Positions 57,020 to 64,000 of a stretch of DNA of 64,000 nt are shown in pieces (positions within the stretch are counted from its first letter, which is position 1; each line of letters begins with the position of its first letter). Under the pieces are notes generated by a model. The model saw only the letters and a program-made list of their open reading frames with translations, was not told the DNA's origin and ran no database searches. The stretch lies in contig CAVXKT010000003.1 of the NCBI GenBank assembly GCA_963762525.1, forward strand, positions 124,001 to 188,000, read 5' to 3'. The translations under genes and the position numbers were made by a program. The DNA is from DATFDN01 sp963762525 (GTDB lineage: Bacteria > Pseudomonadota > Alphaproteobacteria > Acetobacterales > Acetobacteraceae).

Positions 57020-57430
57020 CTACTTGCGGGCGCGCGGCTTTGTTCCGAGCCCGATCTTCTTCGCCAACGAGGAGCGGTGGCTTGCGTAGTTCGGCGCGAC
57101 CATCGGGTAATCGGCGCCTAACCCCCAGCGTTCCCGATACTGCTCGGGGCTCATGTTGTACGCGGTCTTGAGATGCCGCTTCAACATCTTGAGCTTCTTT
57201 CCGTCCTCAAGACAAACGATATGATCGGGAAACACCGACCGCTTCACCGGCACCGCCGGCGCCGGTCGCTCGGGTTCCATCGGCTCGCGCCCGACGCCGG
57301 CCAGAGTTTTATAGACCTCCTGGATCAGCGACGGCAGGGAGTTGGGTGAGATGGGGTTGTTGGATACGTGGGCGGCCACGATCTGCGCCGTCAAACCAAG
57401 CACGTTCATGTTCGCCGAAGTCTCGGCCAT
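57020..57430 (-). CDS. mucR: Ros/MucR family zinc-finger regulator
   Basis: 136 residues, intact. NVLGLTAQIVAAHVSNNPIS at the N-terminus and the prokaryotic C2H2 finger with IVCLEDGKKLKMLKRHLK, then MSPEQYRERWGLGADYPMVA and YASHRSSLAKKIGLG. Of the finger, one Cys and two His positions are visible. Global regulator family of alphaproteobacteria. GGGAGGG precedes the ATG. Confidence 0.94.
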   Translation of the reverse strand: MAETSANMNVLGLTAQIVAAHVSNNPISPNSLPSLIQEVYKTLAGVGREPMEPERPAPAVPVKRSVFPDHIVCLEDGKKLKMLKRHLKTAYNMSPEQYRERWGLGADYPMVAPNYASHRSSLAKKIGLGTKPRARK

Positions 57431-57525
57431 GGCCAGTCCCTCCCGCAGGAGAATTGAAGCCAGACGGCTTCTTCCGCGACCTTTGACATTCTATATGCTC
57501 AGCGTCAAGTAGCCTTGGAAATACC

Positions 57526-57768
57526 ATGCGGAACACAACCTTGCCGGATCAGACACTCGATATAACCGGCGATGTTTGTCCGATGACCTTCGTTCGGACG
57601 CGACTCGCGCTCGATCGGCTGGCACCGGGACAGACTTTGCTTGTCCGACTGCGCGGCGCCGAGCCGATCGCCAACGTCCCGCGCGCCGCCGTCGAGCAGG
57701 GCCATGAAGTGTTGGCGCAGGAGAGCGAGGCCGATGGCGTCACCCGGCTGCTGCTGCGCAAGCGCTGA
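57526..57768 (+). CDS. TusA-type sulfur carrier protein
   Basis: 80 residues. DITGDVCPMTFVRTRLALDR holds the active Cys in CPM, and LAPGQTLLVRLRGAEPIANV and GVTRLLLRKR complete the TusA/SirA fold. The second Pro of CPxP is replaced by Thr, as in many alphaproteobacterial relatives. Function could be sulfur transfer or redox regulation. Confidence 0.9.
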   Translation: MRNTTLPDQTLDITGDVCPMTFVRTRLALDRLAPGQTLLVRLRGAEPIANVPRAAVEQGHEVLAQESEADGVTRLLLRKR

Positions 57769-57812
57769 GCGGCCGTCCGCCGCTCCTGGATCGGCTTGAG
57801 GAGGGATCGATC

Positions 57813-58694
57813 ATGTCCACCATCGACCATTCCGGCACGTTCACCCTCGGCGACCGCACCGTGAACCGGCTCGGCTACGGGGCCATGCAGCTTGCGGGCC
57901 CCGGCGTGCTCGGGCCGCCCAAGGATCATGACGCGGCCGTGGCGGTGCTGCGCGAGGCTGTCGCGTGCGGGGTGAACCATATCGACACCAGCGACTTTTA
58001 CGGCCCGCACGTCACCAACCGGCTGATCCGCGAGGCGCTCGCACCCTATCCCGATGATCTCGTCATCGTCACCAAGATCGGCGCCCGTCGCGGCGAGGAT
58101 GGATCATGGCTGCCGGCGTTTTCGCCCGAAGCCCTGACCCGGGCGGTACACGACAATCTGCGCCATCTCGGGCTCGACGTGCTGGAGGTGGTCAATCTTC
58201 GGGTCATGTTTGACGCGCACGGACCGGCCGAAGGATCGATCGAGGCGCCGCTCGCGGTGCTGGCGGAGTGCCGGCGCCAAGGCCTGGTGCGTCATATCGG
58301 GCTCAGCAATGTCACCCCGGCGCAGGTCGCCGAAGGGCGCCGAATCGCCGAGATCGTCTGCGTGCAGAACCAATACAATCTGGCGCATCGGGCCGACGAT
58401 CCGCTGATCGACGATCTTGCCGGCGACGGCACGGCCTATGTGCCGTTCTTTCCGCTCGGCGGGTTTAGCCCATTGCAGTCGTCCATCTTGTCCGACGTCG
58501 CTCGACGCCTCGGCGCCACGCCCATGCAGGTCGCACTCGCCTGGCTGCTTCGTCGCGCCCCCAACATTCTGCTGATCCCCGGCACCTCGTCGGTGGCGCA
58601 TCTGCGGGAGAACCTCGCCGCGGCCGAATTCGATTTGCCGGACGATGCGGTCACGGCGCTGGACGGGGTTGCCGCGAGCGTCGGCGCCGCCTGA
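57813..58694 (+). CDS. Aldo/keto reductase family oxidoreductase
   Basis: 293 residues, intact. VNRLGYGAMQLAGPGVLGPP, VNHIDTSDFYGPHVTNRLIR (Asp and Tyr), LVIVTKIGARRGED (Lys), LGLDVLEVVNLRVM (Asn where His is usual), HIGLSNVTPAQVAEGR and LLIPGTSSVAHLRENL. The replacement in the VNLRV segment is known in a subgroup of these reductases. Downstream of tusA with its own AGGAGG-like site. Confidence 0.92.
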   Translation: MSTIDHSGTFTLGDRTVNRLGYGAMQLAGPGVLGPPKDHDAAVAVLREAVACGVNHIDTSDFYGPHVTNRLIREALAPYPDDLVIVTKIGARRGEDGSWLPAFSPEALTRAVHDNLRHLGLDVLEVVNLRVMFDAHGPAEGSIEAPLAVLAECRRQGLVRHIGLSNVTPAQVAEGRRIAEIVCVQNQYNLAHRADDPLIDDLAGDGTAYVPFFPLGGFSPLQSSILSDVARRLGATPMQVALAWLLRRAPNILLIPGTSSVAHLRENLAAAEFDLPDDAVTALDGVAASVGAA

Positions 58695-58717
58695 GGGCGG
58701 CTTCCGCATCCGCTGTC

Positions 58718-59137
58718 TCAGAGCAAGCGCTTCAACACGATCGCGTCGGTGCCATCTTCGTAGTAGCGGCGGCGGCGGCCGAGCCGGCGGAACCCGGCCG
58801 CTTCATAGAGCGCCAGCCCGGCGGGATTGGCGGCCGAAACCTCCAGGAACATCACCCGCGCCCCGCGTGCCGCTGCGCCGGCAAGCGCCGCCGCCAGCAG
58901 CGCCCGGCCGATCCCGCGCCGGCGGGATTCGGGCGTCACCGCGAAGGTCAGAAGCTCCGCCTGATCGGCGGCAACCCGGCCCAGGAGCAGTCCGCCGGCC
59001 GGGTGCAGCAGCCCGAACGTGCCCGGGCGGCGAAGTTGCGCCGCGAAGAAGGCTTCGTCCCAGGCCTCGGCGGCGGAGAAGCTGGCGGCATGGATCGCCG
59101 CCAGCGCCGCCGCGTGGCACGGCGCCGCGCCGATCAT
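58718..59137 (-). CDS. rimI: Ribosomal-protein-alanine N-acetyltransferase RimI-like
   Basis: 139 residues, intact GNAT: AIHAASFSAAEAWDEAFFAA, LLTFAVTPESRRRGIGRALL (acetyl-CoA loop RRRGIG), VMFLEVSAANPAGLALYEAA and FRRLGRRRRYYEDG. The ATG overlaps the tsaB stop. The tsaB-rimI pair is a common gene order and supports the RimI call. Confidence 0.92.
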   Translation of the reverse strand: MIGAAPCHAAALAAIHAASFSAAEAWDEAFFAAQLRRPGTFGLLHPAGGLLLGRVAADQAELLTFAVTPESRRRGIGRALLAAALAGAAARGARVMFLEVSAANPAGLALYEAAGFRRLGRRRRYYEDGTDAIVLKRLL

Positions 59138-59781
59138 CGGATCGGCGCCGGCCGCACGCCGCCCGGCAGCCGGGCCTCGGGCGGGTCGATATAGAGCGGC
59201 TGCGCAGGCAAGGGCGGCGAGTCACCCCGCATCCGGGCCCGCGCCGCCCGCATCACCCCGATCGGCTCGGGAAGTGCGCTGTCCAGCAGATGAACGTCCG
59301 CACCCCGGGCAGCCAACCGCGCCGCCACCTCCGCCGCCGCATCCCCCGCAATGGCGACCGGCTCCAGCGGAAGCGGCAGGGCGTCGAGCCCGACCGCGCC
59401 GACCCCGGATCCGGTGTCGAGGAAGACCCGCCCGCGCCGGCTGTCGATGGCGACCCAGAGCGCGGTGCCCCCGACCCGGGCGGCTGCCAGGGCCTCGGGC
59501 ACGGTCACGCCGACAACCCGCACTCCCGCCGCCAGTGCGATCCCATGCGCCAGCGCCAGCGCGCCGCGAAGGCCGGTAAATCCGCCGGGTCCCACGGTGA
59601 CGGCGATCAACCCCAATGTCGGCGGCCGGACGCCGGCGCGCCTGAGCACCGCTTGCGCCATCACCGCCAAGCTCCCGATGCCGTGCGCGCCGTCTCGCAG
59701 CTCCACCGCCAGCACGCGCTCGTCGTCCAGAACGGCGGCGGAGACGCGGGCGAGCGCGCCGTCCAGAGTCAGCAGCCGCAT
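59134..59781 (-). CDS. tsaB: tRNA threonylcarbamoyladenosine biosynthesis protein TsaB
   Basis: 215 residues from the ATG at 59781. ASKHA fold: MRLLTLDGALARVSAAVLDD, LGLIAVTVGPGGFTGLRGAL and ALAHGIALAAGVRVVGVTVP. Needed with TsaD and TsaE for t6A at position 37 of ANN-decoding tRNAs. The central and C-terminal region is Ala/Gly-rich. Four bp after the nitroreductase stop. Confidence 0.94.
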   Translation of the reverse strand: MRLLTLDGALARVSAAVLDDERVLAVELRDGAHGIGSLAVMAQAVLRRAGVRPPTLGLIAVTVGPGGFTGLRGALALAHGIALAAGVRVVGVTVPEALAAARVGGTALWVAIDSRRGRVFLDTGSGVGAVGLDALPLPLEPVAIAGDAAAEVAARLAARGADVHLLDSALPEPIGVMRAARARMRGDSPPLPAQPLYIDPPEARLPGGVRPAPIR

Positions 59782-59785
59782 GGCG

Positions 59786-60370
59786 CTACAGCAGGACGCA
59801 CGCCTCATCGAACTCCAGCCGCGGCGAGCGCGGGAACAAACCCGCCGGATCGCCGTGTCCGAGATTGCACAGGAAGTTCGATCGCCAGCCGTAGGGGCGG
59901 AGGAAGATTTCGTCCACCATGTCGTTGTCGAATCCCGACATCGGACCGATGTCGAGGCCGACCGCGCGCGCCGCCAGCATGAAATAGGCGCCCTGCAGGG
60001 TGCCGTTGCGAAACGCCGTGGTCGCCGCCAATGCCTCGTTGGAGGTGAACCAGCCCCGGGCGTCGGGGTTATGCGGAAACAGCTGCGGCAATTTTTCGTG
60101 GAACTTCGGGTCGTAGGCGACGATGGTCGTCACCGGCGCGGCCAGTGTCTTCGCCAGGTTCCCCGCCGAGAGGGCCGGCGCCAGCCGGTCCTTGGCCTCC
60201 CGGGTGCGCAGGAACAGGAAGCGGGCCGGCGAGGTGTTGGCCGAGGTCGGCGCCATCCGCATCAACGCGTAAATCTCGCGCAGCGTGTCGTCGGAGACGG
60301 GTTCGTCGATCCAGGCGTTGTGCGAGCGGGCGTCACGATAGAGCGCATCCAACGTCGCGTCGGCAAGCAT
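59786..60370 (-). CDS. RutE/HadB-type nitroreductase
   Basis: 194 residues, intact. LADATLDALYRDARSHNAWI, YALMRMAPTSANTSPARFLF (FMN), NGTLQGAYFMLAARAVGLDI, GPMSGFDNDMVDEIF and NLGHGDPAGLFPRSPRLEFD match the malonic-semialdehyde reductase-like nitroreductases. Start overlaps the nfuA stop (ATGA). Confidence 0.93.
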   Translation of the reverse strand: MLADATLDALYRDARSHNAWIDEPVSDDTLREIYALMRMAPTSANTSPARFLFLRTREAKDRLAPALSAGNLAKTLAAPVTTIVAYDPKFHEKLPQLFPHNPDARGWFTSNEALAATTAFRNGTLQGAYFMLAARAVGLDIGPMSGFDNDMVDEIFLRPYGWRSNFLCNLGHGDPAGLFPRSPRLEFDEACVLL

Positions 60371-60930
60371 CAGAGCTCCACCTGCTCGACCGCCACCACC
60401 TCGGGCACATAGTGGCGCAGCATGTTCTCGATGCCATGCTTCAGGGTGGCGCTGGACGACGGACAGCCGGAGCACGAGCCCTGCATGTGCAGCCGCACGA
60501 TCCCCTCGCGATAGCCGCGAAAGACGATGTCGCCGCCATCGGCGGCCACCGCCGGGCGCACGCGCGTATCCAAGAGCTCGCGGATCTGCTCGACGATCTC
60601 CTCGTCCTCCGGCCGGATTGCCTCGATCTCGGCGTCCTCGGCGGCGCCCTCGATCACGGGCCGGTCGGCGACGAAGTGGTCCATCAGCGCCGCCAGCACC
60701 TGCGGCTTCAGGCGCTGCCAATCCACCGCATCGGTCTTGGTGACGGTAACGAAATCGGCCCCGAGGAACACGCGCGCGACGCCCGGGAGGGCGAACAACG
60801 CGAGCGCGAGCGGGCTGCGGCCGGCGGTCTCGGCCGATGCGAAATCGGCGGTGCCGTCTTCCAGCACCCAGCGGCCGGGGAGGAATTTCAGGGTGGCCGG
60901 ATTGGGCGTGCCTTCGGTCTCAATGAACAT
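60370..60930 (-). CDS. nfuA: NfuA-type Fe-S cluster carrier
   Basis: 186 residues, intact. N-terminal Nfu_N domain (MFIETEGTPNPATLKFLPGR, VARVFLGADFVTVTK) and C-terminal NifU-like domain (RVRPAVAADGGDIVFRGYRE) with the cluster motif CSGC in QGSCSGCPSSSATLK. First gene of the operon nfuA-nitroreductase-tsaB-rimI. Confidence 0.95.
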   Translation of the reverse strand: MFIETEGTPNPATLKFLPGRWVLEDGTADFASAETAGRSPLALALFALPGVARVFLGADFVTVTKTDAVDWQRLKPQVLAALMDHFVADRPVIEGAAEDAEIEAIRPEDEEIVEQIRELLDTRVRPAVAADGGDIVFRGYREGIVRLHMQGSCSGCPSSSATLKHGIENMLRHYVPEVVAVEQVEL

Positions 60931-61081
60931 GATGCACCTGACGATCGGGTGAGAATGCGGACCGCGCCGGTCCGGTCGCCGCTACATCGGGCCAAACTCG
61001 GGCGCGCGCAAGGGGCGGGCGGTGTCCTGGCGGACTGCGGCGACAGGTCACATAGTCAGTCGCCTAACCAGGAGGGAGACA

Positions 61082-61375
61082 ATGGCGAGCTGGGCGGTGC
61101 GGAACGCCAAGGCGCGCTTCAGCGAGCTGCTGGAGACCTGCCTCGCGGAGGGGCCTCAGATCGTCACCAAGCGCGGGGTGGGAACGGCGGTGCTCGTGTC
61201 CATCGCCGAATGGCGGCGATTGCAGCGGGCGACGCGGCCCGGGCTCAGATCCCTTCTCCTCGCCCATCACCCCCGCACCAACCGACTGGTGCCGCCGCGG
61301 GGAAAGCTCTGTCGGCGGTCCCCGACGGGGCACGGGGCTCGGCTAATCGCGTGTACCTGCTCGACACCAACGTGA
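61082..61375 (+). CDS. Phd/YefM-type antitoxin
   Basis: About 97 codons. MASWAVRNAKARFSELLETC, EGPQIVTKRGVGTAVLVSIA and EWRRLQ are the Phd/YefM N-terminal DNA-binding fold. The tail after about residue 65 (HHPRTNRLVPPRG...) is probably shifted. AGGAGGGAG precedes the ATG. It overlaps the toxin start, as usual for such pairs. Confidence 0.85.
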   Translation: MASWAVRNAKARFSELLETCLAEGPQIVTKRGVGTAVLVSIAEWRRLQRATRPGLRSLLLAHHPRTNRLVPPRGKLCRRSPTGHGARLIACTCSTPT

Positions 61376-61751
61376 TTTCGGAACTGCGACGGAGGCGGCC
61401 CCGTCCGGCCGTGGTGGCATGGCTTCGATAGGCCGCGGAAGATGATCTCCATTTGTCGGCCGTGACCATCTACAGGCCGGTGTCGAACTCCAGAGAGCCC
61501 GGGACGCGGACAAGGCGCAAGCAATCGAGGCTTGGGTCGATCAGGTCGCGGCGACCTGGAACCTCGTGCCGATGGACACGCGGGCCTTCCGCACATGGGC
61601 GAAGCTGATGGCGGCCGTCCCGACCACCCTGCTTGAGGATGCGATGATCGCGGCCACGACGATCGTGCACGGCTTGACGGTGGTGACGCGCAATGTGCGG
61701 AATTTCGAGGCACTTGGACCCGGGGTGCTAAGCCCGTTCACGGCCGCGTAG
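61351..61751 (+). pseudogene. FitB-like PIN toxin, interrupted
   Basis: GTG start VYLLDTNVISELRRRRPRPA, then an in-frame TAG at about 61430, LHLSAVTI, a shift with a few missing bases near 61480, then AIEAWVDQVAATWNLVPMDT, AKLMAAVPTTLLEDAMIAAT and VVTRNVRNFEALG in another frame. All PIN blocks can be found, but the GELxxG segment is damaged. Either a decayed toxin or sequence errors; given the window's error rate both are open. Confidence 0.7.
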
Positions 61752-61844
61752 GAGGTTCGGTCGAGTTGCGGCTCACTCTTGGGCGCCGCCCGCGACTGCG
61801 AACCCGACAGACTGCGCCTCCGCGCTTCCGGCGAGCACTGCGGG

Positions 61845-62224
61845 TTAGGAGGTTGGGTTGGATACTGGCGGGTTCACGACCCGCACCGCGCGACCGACGA
61901 CCGAATAGCCCGTACTAATGATCCCCGATTTCACCGGTTGATAACTGTCGATGATAATGCCATTGGCGCCCACCGAACGCGCCTTCTCATCAAGGTCGGG
62001 AACGAGCTCTGCATTGTAAGGATCTGGTATTTGCCGAGGTCCATCGCCGTAACGGTGCCTAATAGTTCGTACGGCTGGTGAATGTTGGTTTCGTTCATGT
62101 AGACCGCGACCGGCGCCTCCGGCGAGAGAGCCGCGTAACGAGGTCCGTCATTGAGGATCGGCGGCGCTGCGCACCGGGCGAGAAAGGCGGTAGCGGCCAC
62201 CGCTGTGATGGGGGAGAGCCGCAT
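61845..62224 (-). CDS. Small lipoprotein of unknown function, one frameshift
   Basis: About 126 residues. MRLSPITAVAATAFLARCAA is a lipoprotein signal with lipobox Cys at 18. Then VAVYMNETNIHQPYELLGTV, MDLGKYQIL and, after a frame change near 61990, RSVGANGIIIDSYQPVKSGI and STGYSVVGRAVRV. The GANGIIID block recalls small outer-membrane lipoproteins found in acetic acid bacteria and relatives; no function known. Confidence 0.7.
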
Positions 62225-62231
62225 CGTTCGA

Positions 62232-63303
62232 CTAGGCTCCCGTCACGAGCATGAAGCTGCGGCCGCTCGGATCGGTGCCGAAGGCGGTCACCATCGAAGA
62301 CCCCAGCTCAGCCTTGTTGTGGCCGGCAAAGGTCACGAACGCTGCGCCGCCATTCTGGTAGGTCTCCAACGTCAGTCCGCTGTACCCGGTCGCGCCAAGC
62401 CCGTCGGCGGCGGTGCCGGCCACGTTCTGCGGCGCGACGCCATAGATCACCGCAAAGTCGCCCTTGTGAAAGTTTGCAATCGTATTCCAGGACACCGCAT
62501 TCTTCGATGCATCGAGGAAGAACGCATCGGTTCCCGATCCCCCGACCTCGAAGTTGACCGGGCCGCCGGTGTCATCGAGCACGTTGTTGCCGCCGGCACT
62601 CGCTGTCAGGATGTCGTTCCCGGTGCCGCTCAGTATGAATGCATTTGGCCCCTTCGCAGTCACCGCCAGATTGTCGGGCGTGATGTCCGCGAAGACGGAG
62701 TTTCCAGCGGTCCAGGACTGTCCGGTGGACAAATCCTGCGCGCTGAAACCGACGGTCGCCGGCGGCGGCGCAAAGCTAGCCGCAAAGCTGCCGGTCTGGA
62801 CGTTGTAGAAACCGTCCGAAAAGTCAGATTCCCTCGACGTTATACAACGTGTCGCGGGACCCTGGGCCTTGCACCACCGTTGCAGACCCTGAGGATGTCA
62901 TACTGTAGGTGGAATATGCACCCACCTCACTGACGGTGTTGTAACCGCCAAAGCCGTCAATCACGTGGGTTCCCGGTGTCAAAATCGAGAATTGATCATT
63001 GCCCGAAAGGACAGTTTCCTCGAGCGCAGAAATCGAATTGGCTTGCAGCAACTGCTGGACGTAATGGGCGGAGAGATCGAGACCACTGATGTTAAAAATC
63101 GGCTGCCCGTAAAGCGTCTCGTTGATACCCTTCAACGTGCCGTAAACATTTCCCTGAGTATCGTAGGTGAAGCTTCCGATGTAGGTTCCAACCAGCGGCC
63201 CATTTACAATGGTAATGTGCGTTGAATCGGCAGCAGCAGTGGTCCCGTACCACTCTGCCAGATTAAGCAGGTCTAGTGGACCGGAAATTTGGACCGTGGC
63301 CAT
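62232..63303 (-). CDS. Extracellular beta-roll (RTX-like) protein, one frameshift
   Basis: About 356 residues. MATVQISGPLDLLNLAEWYG, no signal peptide, many Gly/Asn/Asp/Thr; DTLYNVEGI then a frame change near 62828 and SDGFYNVQTGSF. The C-terminal half has LSGTGNDILTASAGGNNVLD and FEVGGSGTDAFFLD, degenerate Ca-binding nonapeptide-like turns, then WNTIANFHKGDFAVIYGV, a typical C-terminal domain of type I secreted proteins. GGAGG before the ATG. Less GC-rich than its neighbours, with an AT-rich promoter region (63304-63420), which suggests acquisition. Confidence 0.75.
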
Positions 63304-63478
63304 CGCAACTCCTCCGTGTGGTAGGGAATTATACCCATTTCGCACCGGAATGCAATTGCAAAATTATCATTTTCTCTTACTTCATTCTAAAATTTGACCG
63401 ACGGATCGCTAATTGAGGCAAGTCAACAATAAAGACCACACATTCTGCCGATCGGCGCCGAGAGCCGCCTTTCGCCTT

Positions 63479-64000
63479 TCACTCGTGATATCCCTCCCCC
63501 GGCCGCACCTTGCCGCGGAACACCCAATAGGCGTAGCCGAGGTAGCCGAGGATGATCGGCAGCAGGATCAGCGCGCCGACCAGCAGAAAGAGTTGCGAGG
63601 CCGGCGGTGCCGCCGCCTGCCAGATGGTGATCGACGGCGGCACGATCAGCGGCCAGAAGCTCACGCCCAATCCGGCGTAGCTGAGCACGATCCAAGCCTC
63701 GACGCAGAGGAACGGGCTCGCCTGCTCGCGCCGCTGCAGGCCGCGCCAGAAGCGCCACGCCAGCAGCGCCACCAGGATCGGGACGGGGCCGGTCAAAACC
63801 AGCCCCGGATAGCCGAACCAGCGACCGGCGATTTCCGGGTCGATCGATGGTGTCCACAGGCTCACCACGACCATCAGGACGAGCACCAGCATGCCGAGCA
63901 GATGCGCATACCTGCGAGCCCGACGCTGCAGGATTCCCTCGGTCTTCCAGATCAGCCAGCATGAGCCTTGCAGCGCGTAGGCGGCGACGAGTGCGAAGCC
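63479..64000 (-). CDS. cydB: Cytochrome bd-type quinol oxidase subunit II, 3' part
   Basis: C-terminal 173 residues; the gene continues past the window end. ALVAAYALQGSCWLIWKTEG is the conserved CydB segment, followed by membrane helices, SFWPLIVPPSITIWQAAAPP and the end LGYLGYAYWVFRGKVRPGEG-YHE, as in the cyanide-insensitive (CioB) type. With CydA it reduces oxygen with quinol at the inner membrane. Confidence 0.93.
   Translation of the reverse strand, partial: GFALVAAYALQGSCWLIWKTEGILQRRARRYAHLLGMLVLVLMVVVSLWTPSIDPEIAGRWFGYPGLVLTGPVPILVALLAWRFWRGLQRREQASPFLCVEAWIVLSYAGLGVSFWPLIVPPSITIWQAAAPPASQLFLLVGALILLPIILGYLGYAYWVFRGKVRPGEGYHE

Overview
The window is high-GC DNA from an alphaproteobacterium, most likely in the Rhodospirillales/Acetobacteraceae range. 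Three things point there. The tmRNA gene at about 11.2-11.4 kb is of the circularly permuted, two-piece type. An alphaproteobacterial-type SspB, a Ros/MucR regulator, a Lnt-XRE pair and an OlsB-Fur pair are present. The ribosome/SRP cluster runs ffh-rpsP-rimM-trmD-rplS straight into leuC-leuD-leuB. The genus assignment is inference; no rRNA or tRNA gene was found.

The sequence itself carries many single-base indels. At least 25 genes change reading frame one to five times, including genes a cell can hardly lose (ahcY, rplS, rpsP, trmD, leuD). Where the original codons can be reconstructed, most events are single-base insertions outside homopolymers. I therefore treat these as sequencing or assembly errors, give one coordinate span per gene, and reserve 'pseudogene' for short remnants.

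Layout. 0-9.6 kb: end of a YhaN-type ATPase gene, DUF2244 protein, propionyl-CoA synthetase, and a very large FAD/Fe-S oxidoreductase. 9.6-14.6 kb: CHRD protein, thyX, permuted tmRNA, sspB, class I fumarase, VOC protein, VUT transporter. 14.6-15.4 kb: a VapBC-like toxin-antitoxin module lying between two imperfect copies of the 3' end of the VUT gene. 15.5-26.4 kb: metabolic genes (thioesterase, SDR, amidase, ketopantoate reductase-like protein, peptide-type binding protein, SDR, ahcY) and a creatininase-IorA-IorB operon on the other strand. 26.6-37.3 kb: O-antigen ligase-like protein, then the leu genes and the ffh/rpsP/rimM/trmD/rplS operon on the minus strand, then a Wzm/Wzt polysaccharide exporter. 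37.3-53.3 kb: accessory catabolism, with a four-gene overlapping operon (SDR, enoyl-CoA hydratase, aldo/keto reductase, GST), NDH-2, an acyl-CoA ligase-cyclase-thiolase-thiolase-DUF35 operon, TauD and cupin dioxygenases, nitroreductase, and FAD monooxygenase with PadR. This part ends in a debris zone holding an amidase fragment, an IS110-family remnant and palindromic repeats. 53.3-64 kb: XRE regulator, lnt, olsB, fur, mucR, a TusA protein, an aldo/keto reductase, the nfuA-nitroreductase-tsaB-rimI operon, a Phd/FitB toxin-antitoxin pair with a damaged toxin, a lipoprotein, an AT-richer beta-roll protein and the 3' part of cydB.

How the genes work together. ssrA and sspB are neighbours and encode the two parts of the tagging-and-delivery route to ClpXP. 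The ffh to rplS genes serve translation and membrane targeting. The 37-53 kb block looks like a degradative island for a CoA-activated, probably aromatic or alicyclic, substrate; the substrate cannot be named from sequence. Palindromic intergenic elements of several families recur (22.97, 26.5, 29.1, 32.5, 47.3, 53.1, 55.5 kb) and in several places run into gene ends, where they supply stop codons or apparent N-terminal extensions.
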